Notes under the pieces: model-generated
Seen by the model: the letters and a program-made list of their open reading frames with translations, nothing else
Told to the model about the DNA's origin: nothing
Database searches by the model: none
Position numbers and translations under genes: made by a program
Source: Eudorina sp. 2006-703-Eu-15
Taxonomy: Eukaryota; Chlorophyta; Chlorophyceae; Chlamydomonadales; Volvocaceae
Length of the DNA stretch: 64,000 nt
Assembly: GCA_003117195.1 (NCBI GenBank)
Contig: BDSI01000050.1
Coordinates: 797,054 to 861,053, forward strand
Reading direction: 5' to 3'
Shown: piece by piece, positions 24,257 to 33,851 of the stretch
Layout: each line of letters opens with the position of its first letter
Position numbering within the stretch: the stretch's first letter is position 1

Positions 24257-25248
24257 CAAGTAGGGGTCGGCTTCCTCGAAGCCGGAAAAAGGGCGGGGCC
24301 CCCTATAATCCGTACAGGCCGCTTGCTTCAGAAAGAAAACTCTATTACCGCGCAACAGTGTGAGAGAGTGAAAGGTTGCCATTGGGGGTGTTGTTGATGT
24401 TGAAGGGGGATCGGCATGCATAGATTCACCAAGCCCAAACACGTCGGCAGCCCCGAAACCATCCTGCAGTACGCGCCGCCGGTGACGGCGGTCATCGTAT
24501 CGGCACTATGGTAACGATAGTGCACTACCACATCCGTCTGTGAAGCAGATGATCACAAAGAAAGCTTGAAGCATCCTTGTTTTGCCGTGAAACTGTAGTT
24601 GTTTGGTCCGTCGGCAGGCATGCAACCCTTCAGTTGCACGCCCTCAGCAGACGTGAACCTCTAAAGTTTGCTATCAATAGTTACATAGCAAATGTAAGGC
24701 AAAAACAGGGTGCGAAAAAGCCGCGGTGAGACCCGGACTTTGGGCCATCGGAACTGGAGAACTCGTTGGCACTCGGTACGCTATCCTTTTGCATCTTGAA
24801 ACTTTGATTCAATACATATTGTTGAATTGTATTCATCTGGCAAGACAGAAAGGCAAATCTTGATGTTGGTGGTATCTTGATGTTTAAACATCAGAACACT
24901 ATCGAAGTTCAATTTAGCACGCGCCGCCCATTCCTAATTCAAGTATTCATCACGCGGCACCCGTTGCAACAAATATGAGCGCGAGAGGCGTTGGTTGGAT
25001 GTTGACTCGGGTCCATGGGGACCGCGGAGCTTTACTTTGACCGTTTGTGCACAAAGAATTTTTTTCAGCCAAACCAAAGTTACCTTGCAATAGAGGACAA
25101 TTAATATGACAAACATAGCGAATTAGTTTAGCGGATAATGAACGTTTTGCCGTTACCGGACACACGGACACACACACACACACACGGACATGGGCAATCC
25201 TAGGGGGCGGGGCCCCCCGAACGCGCTTCACGCTGGGGCCCCGCCCAA
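24257..25248 (-). mobile_element. S4
   Basis: Full-length copy. GGTGTTGTTGATG is shared with S6. Private changes are CGGCATGCATAG and AAAGAAAGCTTG. The CA run is short. TTCACGCTGG at the right end is shared with S1. Confidence 0.75.
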
Positions 25249-26019
25249 AAAGCAACCTGTCAGTCCAAAAGTCAGTGAGTCTGTCAGAAATACAAGCGAG
25301 TTATTTCGAGAGACAGCGAGTCAGTCAAAGAGACATCAAGTTAGTCCAAAAGTCAGGGAGTCAGTAAGAAAGTCAGCCAGTCAGTCAGATAGACAGCCAG
25401 TCAGTCAGAAATCAGTGAGTCAGTCAGAAAGTCAGCCACCAGTCAGAAAGTCAGCCAGTCAGGCAAAATGTCAGCAAGTCAATCAGAAGGTCAATGAGTT
25501 AGTCAGAACGTCAGTGAGTCAGTAAGTTAGTCACTGAGTTAGTAGTCCTAAAGTCAGCCAGTCAGTCAGAAAGTTAGTGATACAGTCAGAAAGTCAGTGA
25601 GTCAGTCAGAAAGTCAGTGATTCAGTCAGACAGTCAGCGAGTCAGTGAGAAAGTGAGCCAGTCAGTCAAAGAGACTTGAAGTCAGTCCAAACGTCAGTGA
25701 GTCAGTCCAAACGTCAGTGAGTTAGTCAAAAAGTCAGCATGTTTGTCAGAAAGTCATAGATACAGTCAGAAATTCAGTGAGTCAGTCAGAACATCAGTAA
25801 GTCAGTCAGGAAGTCAGCATGTCAGTCCGATAATCAGCAAGTCAGTCAGAAAGTCAGTGAGTTATACAGAAGTCAGTGAGTCAGAGTGAGTCAGTCAGAA
25901 ATTCAGCAAGTCAGTCAGATAGTCTGTCAGTTAGTCAAAGAGACATCCAGTCAGTCCAAAAGTAAGTGAGTCAGTCTGAAAGCCAGTGAGTCAGTCAGAA
26001 AGTCAATATGTCAGTCAGA
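25249..26019. repeat. Satellite segment A5 (771 bp)
   Basis: Slightly shortened satellite unit. The stretch CCACCAGTCAGAAAGTCAGC joins directly to CAGTCAGGCAAAATG, so about two 20-bp units are missing compared with A9-A14. Confidence 0.92.
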
Positions 26020-26930
26020 CAAGTAGGGGTCGGCTTCCTCGAAGCCGGAAAAAGGGCGGGGCCCCCTATAATCCGTACAGGCCGCTTGCTTCAGAAAGAA
26101 AACTATATTACCGCGCAACAGTGTGAGAGAGTGAAAGGTTGCCATTGGGGGTGTCGTTGATGTTGAAGGGGATCGGCGTGCATAGATTCACCAAGCCCAA
26201 ACACGTCGGCAGCCCCGAAACCATCCTGCAGTACGCGCCGCCGGTGACGGCGGTCATCGTATCGGCACTATGGTAACGATAGTGCACTACCACATCCGTC
26301 TGTGAAGCAGATGATCACAAAGCAAGTATGAAGCATCCTTGTTTTGCCGTGAAACTGTAGTTGTTTGGTCCGTCGGCAGGCATGCAACCCTTCAGTTGCA
26401 CGCCCTCAGCAGACGTGAACCTCTAAAGTTTGCTATCAATAGTTACATAGCAAATGTAAGGCAAAAACAGGGTGCGAAAAAGCCGCGGTGAGACCCGGAC
26501 TTTGGGCCATCGGAACTGGAGAACTCGTTGGCACTCGGTACGCTATCCCTTTGCATCTTGAAACTTTGATTCAATACATATTGTTGAATTGTATTCATCT
26601 GGCAATACAGAAAGGCAAATCTTGATGTTGGTGGTATCTTGATGTTTAAACATCAGAACACTATCGAAGTTCAATTTAGCACGCGCCGCCCATTCCTAAT
26701 TCAAGTATTCATCACGCGGCACCCGTTGCAACAAATATGAGCGCGAGAGGCGTTGGTTGGATGTTGACTCGGGTCCATGGGGACCGCGGAGCTTTACTTT
26801 GACCATTTTGTGTGCAAAGAATTTTTTTCAGCCAAACCAAAGTTACCTTGCAATAGAGGACAATTAATATGACAAACATAGCGAATTAGTTTAGCGGATA
26901 ATGAACGTTTTGCCGTTACCGGACACACGG

Positions 26931-26961
<31 letters not shown>

Positions 26962-27020
26962 CATGGGCAATCCTAGGGGGCGGGGCCCCCGAACGCGCTT
27001 CGCGCTGGGGCCCCGCCCAA
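26020..27020 (-). mobile_element. S5
   Basis: Full-length copy with several private changes: AAACTATATTACC, GCAAGTATGAAGC, GGCAATACAG and GACCATTTTGTGTGC. It also has one G fewer in the GAAGGGGGATC run, shared with S8. Confidence 0.75.
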
Positions 27021-27824
27021 AAAGCAACCTGTCAGTCCAAAAGTCAGTGAGTCTGTCAGAAATACAAGCGAGTTATTTCGAGAGACAGCGAGTCAGTCAA
27101 AGAGACATCAAGTTAGTCCAAAAGTCAGGGAGTCAGTAAGAAAGTCAGCCAGTCAGTCAGATAGACAGCCAGTCAGTCAGAAATCAGTGAGTCAGTCAGA
27201 AAGTCAGCCACCAGCCAGAAAGTCAGGGAGTCAGTCAGAAAGTCAGGCAGTCAGTCAGAAAGTCAGCCAGTCAGGAAAAATGTCAGCAAGTCAATCAGAA
27301 GGTCAATGAGTTAGTCAGAACGTCAGTGAGTCAGTAAGTTAGTGAGTTAGTCCTAAAGTCAGCCAGTCAGTCAGAAAGTTAGTGATACAGTCAGAAAGTC
27401 AGTGAGTCAGTCAGAAAGTCAGTGATTCAGTCAGACAGTCAGCGAGTCAGTCAGAAAGTGAGCCAGTCAGTCAAAGAGACTTGAAGTCAGTCCAAACGTC
27501 AGTGAGTCAGTCCAAACGTCAGTGAGTTAGTCAAAAAGTCAGCATGTTTGTCAGAAAGTCATAGATACAGTCAGAAATTCAGTGAGTCAGTCGGAACATC
27601 AGTAAGTCAGTCAGGAAGTCAGCATGTCAGTCCGATAATCAGCAAGTCAGTCAGAAAGTCAGTGAGTTATACAGAAGTCAGTGAGTCAGAGTGAGTCAGT
27701 CAGAAATTCAGCAAGTCAGTCAGATAGTCTGCCAGTTAGTCAAAGAGACATCCAGTCAGTCCAAAAGTAAGTGAGTCAGTCTGAAAGCCAGTGAGTCAGT
27801 CAGAAAGTCAATAAGTCAGTCAGA
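27021..27824. repeat. Satellite segment A6 (804 bp)
   Basis: Standard satellite unit containing CCACCAGCCAGAAAG and CAGGGAGTCAG, variants shared with A9-A12 and A15. Confidence 0.92.
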
Positions 27825-28735
27825 CAAGTAGGGGTCGGCTTCCTCGAAGCCGGAAAAAGGGCGGGGCCCCCTATAATCCGTACAGGCCGCTTGCTTCAGA
27901 AAGAAAACTCTATTACCGCGCAACAGTGTGAGAGAGTGAAAGGTTGCCATTGGGGGTGTTGTTGATGTTGAAGGGGGATCGGCGTGCATAGATTCACCAA
28001 GCCCAAACACGTCGGCAGCCCCGAAACCATCCTGCAGTACGCGCCGCCGGTGACGGCGGTCATCGTATCGGCACTATGGTAACGATAGTGCACTACCACA
28101 TCCGTCTGTGAAGCAGATGATCACAAAGCAAGCTTGAAGCATCCTTGTTTTGCCGTGAAACTGTAGTTGTTTGGTCCGTCGGCAGGCATGCAACCCTTCA
28201 GTTGCACGCCCTCAGCAGACGTGAACCTCTAAAGTTTGCTATCAATAGTTACATAGCAAATGTAAGGCAAAAACAGGGTGCGAAAAAGCCGCGGTGAGAC
28301 CCGGACTTTGGGCCATCGGAACTGGAGAACTCGTTGGCACTCGGTACGCTATCCCTTTGCATCTTGAAACTTTGATTCAATACATATTGTTGAATTGTAT
28401 TCATCTGGCAAGACAGAAAGGCAAATCTTGATGTTGGTGGTATCTTGATGTTTAAACATCAGAACACTATCGAAGTTCAATTTAGCACGCGCCGCCCATT
28501 CCTAATTCAAGTATTCATCACGCGGCACCCGTTGCAACAAATATGAGCGCGAGAGGCGTTGGTTGGATGTTGACTCGGGTCCATGGGGACCGCGGAGCTT
28601 TACTTTGACCGTTTGTGCGCAAAGAATTTTTTTCAGCCAAACCAAAGTTACCTTGCAATAGAGGACAATTAATATGACAAACATAGCGAATTAGTTTAGC
28701 GGATAATGAACGTTTTGCCGTTACCGGACACACGG

Positions 28736-28766
<31 letters not shown>

Positions 28767-28826
28767 CATGGGCAATCCTAGGGGGCGGGGCCCCCCGAAC
28801 GCGCTTCGCGCTGGGGCCCCGCCCAA
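27825..28826 (-). mobile_element. S6
   Basis: Full-length copy and the last before the Ty3/gypsy insertion. It shares GTTGTTGATG with S4 and the long CA run with S3 and S5. Confidence 0.75.
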
Positions 28827-29968
28827 AAAGCAACCTGTCAGTCCAAAAGTCAGTGAGTCTGTCAGAAATACAAGCGAGTTATTTCGAGAGACAGCGAGTC
28901 AGTCAAAGAGACATCAAGTTAGTCCAAAAGTCAGGGAGTCAGTAAGAAAGTCAGCCAGTCAGTCAGATAGACAGCCAGTCAGTCAGAAATCAGTGAGTCA
29001 GTCAGAAAGTCAGCGAGCCAGTCAGAAAGTCAGGCAGTCAGTCAGAAAGTCAGGCAGTCAGTCAGAAAGTCAGCCAGTCAGGCAAAATGTCAGCAAGTCA
29101 ATCAGAAGGTCAATGAGTTAGTCAGAACGTCAGTGAGTCAGTAAGTTAGTGAGTTAGTCCTAAAGTCAGCCAGTCAGTCAGAAACTTAGTGATACAGTCA
29201 GAAAGTCAGTGAGTCAGTCAGAAAGTCAGTGATTCAGTTAGACAGTCAGCGAGTCAGTCAGAAAGTGAGCCAGTCAGTCAAAGAGACTTGAAGTCAGTCC
29301 AAACGTCAGTGAGTCACTCCAAAAGTCAGTGAGTTAGTCAAAAAGTCAGTGTGTTTGTCAGAAAGTCATAGATACAGTAAGAAATTCAGTGAGTCAGTCA
29401 GAAAGTCAGGCAGTCAGTCAGGAAGTCAGCATGTCAGTCCGATAATCAGCAAGTCAGTCAGAAAGTCAGTGAGTTATACAGAAGTCAGTGAGTCAGAGTG
29501 AGTCAGTCAGAAAGTCAGAGTGAGTCAGTCAGAAATTCAGCAAGTCAGTCAGATAGTCTGCCAGTTAGTCAAAGAGACATCCAGTCAGTCCAAAAGTAAG
29601 TGAGTCAGTCTGAAAGTCAGTAAGTCAGTCAGAAAGTCAATAAGTCAGTCAGAAAAGCAACCTGTCAGTCCAAACGTCAGTGAGTCTGTCAGAAATACAG
29701 CGAGTTATTTCGAGAGACAGCGAGTCAGTCAAAGAGACATCAAGTTAGTCCAAAAGTCAGGGAGTCAGTAAGAAAGTCAGCCAGTCAGTCAGATAGACAG
29801 CCAGTCAGTCAGAAATCAGTGAGTCAGTCAGAAAGTCAGCCACCAGTCAGAAAGTCAGCGAGTCAGTCAGAAAGTCAGGCAGTCAGTCAGGAAGTCAGCC
29901 AGTCAGGAAAAATGTCAGCAAGTCAATCAGAAGGTCAATGAGTTAGTCAGAACGTCAGTGAGTCAGTA
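28827..29968. repeat. Satellite segment A7, left part
   Basis: Satellite unit interrupted by the Ty3/gypsy element. It contains an unoccupied S target near 29645 and ends in the target sequence CAGTA (29964-29968). Joined with the right part it would span about 2.45 kb, equal to three satellite units. Confidence 0.93.
29964..29968. repeat. 5-bp target-site duplication (left)
   Basis: CAGTA directly before the TGTAAG of the 5' LTR. The identical CAGTA follows the 3' LTR at 38422. Uninterrupted satellite reads GTGAGTCAGTAAGTTAGTG at this place (for example near 39240), which confirms the empty site. Confidence 0.95.
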
Positions 29969-30323
29969 TGTAAGCTTTGCACACCCACAGATAGATAGGA
30001 ATTACATAAGTAATTCCGACGAAGTATATAATATTGCTTCGAACGTAACGCAGTCTAGCGGAGCTGCGTAACGACCCAATCTAACTGTGGATTCTGGACG
30101 ACATATCGTATTGCCGTTCAGGCCGCCTGCGGCGGCGCTGCTCAAAGGATTCTCTTTGGTTCTTCGTCGGTGTCTCTGGACACCCCCATTCTGGACATGT
30201 CATATAGGACATCTATTAGTATCTTCGATTGGACTGATGTTCCGCAGCGTGTCTACTAGCGCCGACTAAGAAACCTGTAGATCCTAAGGTAATGAAGACT
30301 TCCTCTTACGGTTAAGTCTTACA
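29969..30323 (+). mobile_element. 5' LTR (355 bp)
   Basis: Starts TGTAAGCTTTGC and ends TTAAGTCTTACA. It is near-identical to 38057-38421, from which it lacks 10 bases (AGGAAGCCAA type insert near position 370 of the alignment). Short internal frames of ~60 codons in both LTRs have no support as genes. Confidence 0.97.
30025..30032 (+). promoter_or_regulatory. Possible TATA box in 5' LTR
   Basis: TATATAAT lies about 55 bp into the LTR. The same site in the 3' LTR reads TAAATAAT, a one-base change. No start-site evidence is available. Confidence 0.35.
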
Positions 30324-30325
30324 AG

Positions 30326-30336
30326 TGGTATCGAGC
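30326..30336 (+). other. Primer binding site
   Basis: TGGTATCGAGC lies 2 bases after the LTR. It resembles the TGGTATCAGAGC primer site that pairs with the 3' end of initiator-Met tRNA in many plant elements. The exact tRNA cannot be named without the host tRNA set. The TRIM at 32582 has the same TGGTATCGAG. Confidence 0.75.
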
Positions 30337-30755
30337 TAGGTTTAGGTTAACTTAGCTCGGCGCGCGAGGCTCTGCATCGCGGCCGTTAGGCCGAAGCTCC
30401 GGCCTCTGGCCGGGCTTCAATAGCTTCTGAAATTACATTAACGTGTGCGTGTCTTTGACATTGCGCACAGCGGGCCAAACAGGTCTTTGGACCTTGCCTG
30501 CGGAAGTCGGTTCGCCGACGTTCCTTGGCGGCTCCGCTCGGTTTGGGCTTGTTCTGTTCCTTAACAGAACATTTCGCTTAGCTTTGCTGCTCTAAGCTAC
30601 GGCTTGAGCTTAAAGCATTGCTTCGCTCACGTGCTGCGGCACTCTGCCCATTACCGTTGGCCATAGTTTATTAGCAAATTTTATTTGCTAATAATATCTA
30701 TTTGGCCTTTCAATTTGGCTTGCTTGTCCGTCGTTAGCATTCGAACTTTTGTTCA
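30337..30755 (+). other. Untranslated leader
   Basis: About 420 bp between primer site and first gag ATG, with no long reading frame. It has GC-rich inverted motifs (for example GGCCGTTAGGCC near 30382) that could form packaging-type stem-loops. This is inferred from position only. Confidence 0.5.
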
Positions 30756-32615
30756 ATGCCTCCACGCGAGACAGCTCCGGGAAATAGTTCCCAGCTTCAC
30801 TCAAGCCATTTACGCAAATGTTGGCGTCAAATTCTGACCCTGACTGCTCTGGCCCAATCGAAACCTGCGCCACAGGTTTCCGGGATGGACGGCTCGGCCC
30901 TGCTTGCCGAAGGTGCGCGACTGGGTGTCACCTTACCGTCCACGGTTGGGCTATGCAAACGTGCTATTGCTGCGTTAATGCAGTCAGGTCCTGACGACCC
31001 CGCTGAGACTGCTGCGGCTGCTGCTGCTGCTCGTTCAAACGCCTCAGGTGGTGCGGCCCCAGTTCCGGCTGCGGCCCCGGCCTCGGATGGTCCTGCGGCT
31101 GCTGCAGCGGCTGCTGTCGCAGCTGCTGCAGCTTCTGCTGCAGCTTCCGCCGAGGAAGTGGCGCGGCTACGTGCTGAGCTTGCTGCCTCCAACCAGCAGC
31201 TCGTCACCACCAACCAGCAGCTTGAGCAGGCCCGCGCGGACCTGGCTTCAGTCCGCGCCAGTGGCAGGCAGACTGATACTGATCAGCCTATGGTGGATGC
31301 CCGTGCCCCTCCGGCAGCACGCCCACCAACTCCGCAGCCTCAGCAGCAACCCCGCCAGTTTGGTTCGGCTGTCCTTCGCCGACAGCAGGACTCCGGAGTT
31401 GCTCGGGTCACCCTGCCCGCACGTCCGGCACCGATGGGTGTTGGCCGTAGCAGCCCCACACGTTCTCCCACGCCACCGCGTTTTTCGCCCTCACCGTCGC
31501 CGCAGCAAATCCCTTACGCCACGGCGGCGGGTGCTACACCTGGGCAGTTCAGCGCTTGGGCTGTCGACTCATTTCCCCTAAGCGAAATTGAGGGCCTCAG
31601 TTCGGTCGGTGTAGACGACCGCAACTTGGTCATCAACAGCTTGGTGAACTTGCTGTTCGGCACGCTCACAGCGCGCGACATACGCGATATGGCAACCGTG
31701 ACCCAGGCGGAGTTCTTTAACGCCGTCATGCACCACGTGAACGGCGTCTTTCTCCACTTCTTCAGTCCCCGGATGTCCCCAACGGAGGCTTCCAACCTCC
31801 GGGCTCTCATCGCGAGCTGGGACTTCGAGTGGAAGGCGCCTGGCGCGGTGGATGCTCCCCAGGAGCATCCGCAACAGGTGGGCGCGGGCAAGGCGGCTGT
31901 TGTGGGTGAGCGGCCTAGTGGGGGTGGCACAGTCACCACTCCGGGGGTCGCGTCACCGCTGCAAGTGCCGGCCACAGCACCCGCTGCTGAGGCTGCACCT
32001 GCATGCGCACCCACTACCAGCACGGCTCCAGACAGTGGGAAACGGGAGGAGCGCGTCCCTATCTCACGGTTTACTGGAGTCTTGGACAAGACAATCTCGT
32101 GCATCCGCACTTGGTTTGATGTCTTGTTCTGCTACCTCACCACACGTGGCTACGACCCCATTGCGAACTTTGTGTTCTATCTTGCGGGGCCGGCTCAGCA
32201 GTGGTGTGTTGCGTACATGAGGGACTGGGAGGCCAAGGGCCGCAAGCCCACACGGGACGAATTGCGTCAGGATTTCCTCACGCAATGGGATCACCCGCAC
32301 CGGCATACCCCAGAGGATGTACGCAACCGCTTGCTATCGGGAGAAGTCAAGCAAACAGGTGGCATTCAGTCCTATGTTTCCGACTTTCGCCTATGCATGC
32401 AAGACGCGGGTGAAATGGCCATGTATGACCGCATTGCGTTCTTCAAAAATGGCCTGGCCCCGGCTCTGCGTGAAAAAGTCGAGTACCAAGCCGATGGCTC
32501 GGTTTGGCAGAAACTAGAGGACCTTATCCGCTACACAGTTGCGCTGGGGACTGCTAAACCCAAAAAATCCGCAACCGCCAGTGTAAGCCCGGTGCCTGAG
32601 CATCCGCGGGATTAG
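30756..32615 (+). CDS. gag: Gag N-terminal and capsid part (619 codons, end derived from inserted TRIM)
   Basis: Structural protein that would form the virus-like particle. The first ATG is at 30756. A second ATG at 30885 (MDGSALLAEG) is an equally good start. Residues ~75-165 are Ala-rich and include a likely coiled coil (EEVARLRAELAASNQQL at ~131-160). Residues 170-260 are Pro/Gln/Arg-rich. Residues ~430-600 match the Retrotrans_gag capsid pattern (RTWFDVLFCYL ... FYLAGPAQQW ... LRQDFLTQW ... YVSDFRLCMQDAG). The last ~10 residues (VSPVPEHPRD) come from the TRIM terminal repeat, which supplies the stop. Gag sequence resumes after the TRIM in the same frame at 32874. The frame agrees on both sides, so this is an insertion and not two genes. 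Confidence 0.88.
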   Translation: MPPRETAPGNSSQLHSSHLRKCWRQILTLTALAQSKPAPQVSGMDGSALLAEGARLGVTLPSTVGLCKRAIAALMQSGPDDPAETAAAAAAARSNASGGAAPVPAAAPASDGPAAAAAAAVAAAAASAAASAEEVARLRAELAASNQQLVTTNQQLEQARADLASVRASGRQTDTDQPMVDARAPPAARPPTPQPQQQPRQFGSAVLRRQQDSGVARVTLPARPAPMGVGRSSPTRSPTPPRFSPSPSPQQIPYATAAGATPGQFSAWAVDSFPLSEIEGLSSVGVDDRNLVINSLVNLLFGTLTARDIRDMATVTQAEFFNAVMHHVNGVFLHFFSPRMSPTEASNLRALIASWDFEWKAPGAVDAPQEHPQQVGAGKAAVVGERPSGGGTVTTPGVASPLQVPATAPAAEAAPACAPTTSTAPDSGKREERVPISRFTGVLDKTISCIRTWFDVLFCYLTTRGYDPIANFVFYLAGPAQQWCVAYMRDWEAKGRKPTRDELRQDFLTQWDHPHRHTPEDVRNRLLSGEVKQTGGIQSYVSDFRLCMQDAGEMAMYDRIAFFKNGLAPALREKVEYQADGSVWQKLEDLIRYTVALGTAKPKKSATASVSPVPEHPRD

Positions 32616-32873
32616 CCTTTAGGTCTTACATTTGGTATCGAGACCAGTGCCGTACCCTTATGTGGTGGATTAAGGTCGGCGGTTCGATCCCTGGCGCAGC
32701 CATTACCGGCCCTTGTGTGGTGGATCAAGGACGGTACGAACCCGTGCTAATCTGGTAAAACCGGCATACGGTGGGGTGGCCCAATGCCTGGCGCCGAGGA
32801 CGGCTTGCTCCTAAGGGGGGGGAGTGTAAGCCCGGTGCCTGAGCATCCGCGGGATTAGCCTTTAGGTCATACA
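32582..32873 (+). mobile_element. Miniature LTR element (TRIM), 292 bp, inside gag
   Basis: It has 49-bp direct terminal repeats at 32582-32630 and 32825-32873, starting TGTAAGCCCGG and ending TTACA or ATACA, with one mismatch. A primer-site-like TGGTATCGAGAC follows the first repeat (32633-32644). A purine tract AAGGGGGGGGAG precedes the second (32813-32824). No reading frame of note occurs. These features define a terminal-repeat retrotransposon in miniature. The LTR tips (TGTAAG/CTTACA), primer site and the GAGGACGG-purine-tract region match those of the surrounding element, so it probably used that family's proteins. Flanking 5-mers (GCCAG and GCCCA) are similar but not identical. The insertion plus 5 bases is 297 bp, a multiple of three, and the gag frame is kept. 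Confidence 0.88.
32655..32732 (+). repeat. Short tandem duplication inside the TRIM, with Pol III B-box-like motif
   Basis: Two related ~26-base segments (CCCTTATGTGGTGGATTAAGG near 32656 and CCCTTGTGTGGTGGATCAAGG near 32708, the final G of each omitted here) flank GGTTCGATCCC at 32681-32691. That motif fits the tRNA B-box consensus GGTTCGANNCC. A T-arm does not pair well, so this is not a tRNA gene. It may be a chance match or a relic of tRNA-derived sequence. Confidence 0.4.
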
Positions 32874-33203
32874 GCCCAACTCAATGCCCTTGCCCCTCGC
32901 CGCTCCAAGCAGAAGTACCGCCCGGATGGAGGCGTGAAAAAGCGGACGAGCAGCGGTCACGGGGCTGGTGGCAGCAGTGGTGGCGGCGGCGGCAGCGGCG
33001 GCGGTCACGCTGGTCATGAGCCCGGCAATGGCGGCCGTGGTGGTGGCTATGGCGGCAACCGCGGCGGCCACCGTGGTGGCGGCCGTGGCGGCGGCGGTGG
33101 CCGCGGTGGCAACCGGCAGAAGGGGAACATGTCCCTGAACAAGCTGGCGTCCATCGTTGGCGACCTCGCCGAGGCTGTGCGTGGCCAGCGCAACAACCAG
33201 TAG
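32874..33203 (+). CDS. gag: Gag C-terminal part, Gly/Arg-rich nucleic-acid-binding tail
   Basis: This continues the gag frame directly after the TRIM and ends at TAG 33201-33203. It begins with a basic stretch (RRSKQKYRPDGGVKKR), followed by about 50 residues of GGH/GGR/RGG repeats (for example GGGRGGGGGRGGNRQK). It ends in a possible short helix (SLNKLASIVGDLAEAVRGQ). No CCHC zinc knuckle occurs in either gag part. The RGG-like region probably takes over RNA binding. An ATG at 32934 exists within it but is not needed to explain the frame. Confidence 0.8.
   Translation, partial: AQLNALAPRRSKQKYRPDGGVKKRTSSGHGAGGSSGGGGGSGGGHAGHEPGNGGRGGGYGGNRGGHRGGGRGGGGGRGGNRQKGNMSLNKLASIVGDLAEAVRGQRNNQ
33201..33203 (+). 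other. In-frame TAG between gag and pol
   Basis: Gag ends CAG TAG CGG, and the same frame is then open for another 645 bases into pol-type sequence. Gag and pol are in one frame here, separated by a single stop. Termination readthrough is one way to make Gag-Pol. A mutated sense codon is the alternative. Confidence 0.6.
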
Positions 33204-33851
33204 CGGGGTGACGGGTCGATTGAGGGCGTGGCTCTTGCCAAGCCATCAGAGCATGCCGTTGCGATGCTAGGAGCCTGCTGTGCTGCTCCACCTCTGCAGT
33301 CGCGGCCATTTTTGGCTGGTGCGGTGCCTGCTGGGCCACCCACTCAGCCTGTTGTCGGGTCTAGCCCTTTTGAGGTTGGTTTAGGGGATTCAAGTCCCAT
33401 AGCGTCCGACTACGGTACGGACGGGGATGATGTCCTCCAGGCGCATGGTGAGCCTGTTGCCAACCCGAATGCAGTTGATGTTGTTACGGCAGCAGCTGCA
33501 CGTTTGGGCATTGACGCTGCCCCAGTTGCAGTGTCTCGTTCTGCATCCTATGCACTCTGTGCACCAGACCGCATGGTTGATCCGGCGATCTTTGGAAGGT
33601 TGCAGACACGCCTTGGCGTCTCTTTCTCATTAGATGCCGCGTGTAACCCGACTGGTACGAATGCTCTGTGTCCCCGTCACACAACTCCCGGCACGTTCCT
33701 CTCAGAGAACGTCGCTGGTGAAGCCCTCTGGTGCTGCACGTCTCCACAAACAGTGAGAGCGTTCCAGCAGCACTATTCGCGTTCAAAGCGGCAGGACCCA
33801 CATCACACGTGCGCTCTGTTCGTGGTCCCTCGGTTCCCGCACTTGACGTGA
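33204..33851 (+). CDS. Dam-like (N6-adenine methyltransferase-like) domain, degenerate, N-terminal part of pol
   Basis: Open frame in phase with gag and pol, ended by TGA 33849-33851. No ATG begins it, so it is likely read as part of a polyprotein. Nucleotides ~33560-33845 encode a pattern like phage and retroelement Dam-type methyltransferases: FGRLQTRLGVSFSLDAACNP, then ALC, then GEALWCCTSP at the motif IV position, then CALFVVPRFP. The catalytic (N/D)PP(Y/F) is replaced by CTSP, so enzymatic activity is doubtful. The role in the element is unknown. Related Dam-like domains are established in DIRS-type elements. The family assignment here rests on pattern recognition only. The part before ~33550 is Ala/Pro-rich without a recognisable domain. 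Confidence 0.55.
   Translation, partial: RGDGSIEGVALAKPSEHAVAMLGACCAAPPLQSRPFLAGAVPAGPPTQPVVGSSPFEVGLGDSSPIASDYGTDGDDVLQAHGEPVANPNAVDVVTAAAARLGIDAAPVAVSRSASYALCAPDRMVDPAIFGRLQTRLGVSFSLDAACNPTGTNALCPRHTTPGTFLSENVAGEALWCCTSPQTVRAFQQHYSRSKRQDPHHTCALFVVPRFPHLT

Noticed and set aside
19459..29121. Ser/Gln/Val-rich plus-strand reading frames of 60-117 codons in the satellite
   Set aside because: They are by-products of the 4-bp-register repeat, end at random repeat variants, and change frame with each indel.
30087..30269. 60-codon frame in both LTRs
   Set aside because: Its C-terminal end differs between the two LTRs because of the 10-bp indel, and no domain is present. It is more likely non-coding LTR sequence.
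30827..32110. Minus-strand frames opposite gag
   Set aside because: Low-complexity Ala/Arg/Gly mirror frames of the Ala/Pro-rich gag, with no domain.
32655..32705. A tRNA gene inside the TRIM
   Set aside because: There is a B-box match, but the T-arm does not pair and no acceptor or anticodon stem is visible.
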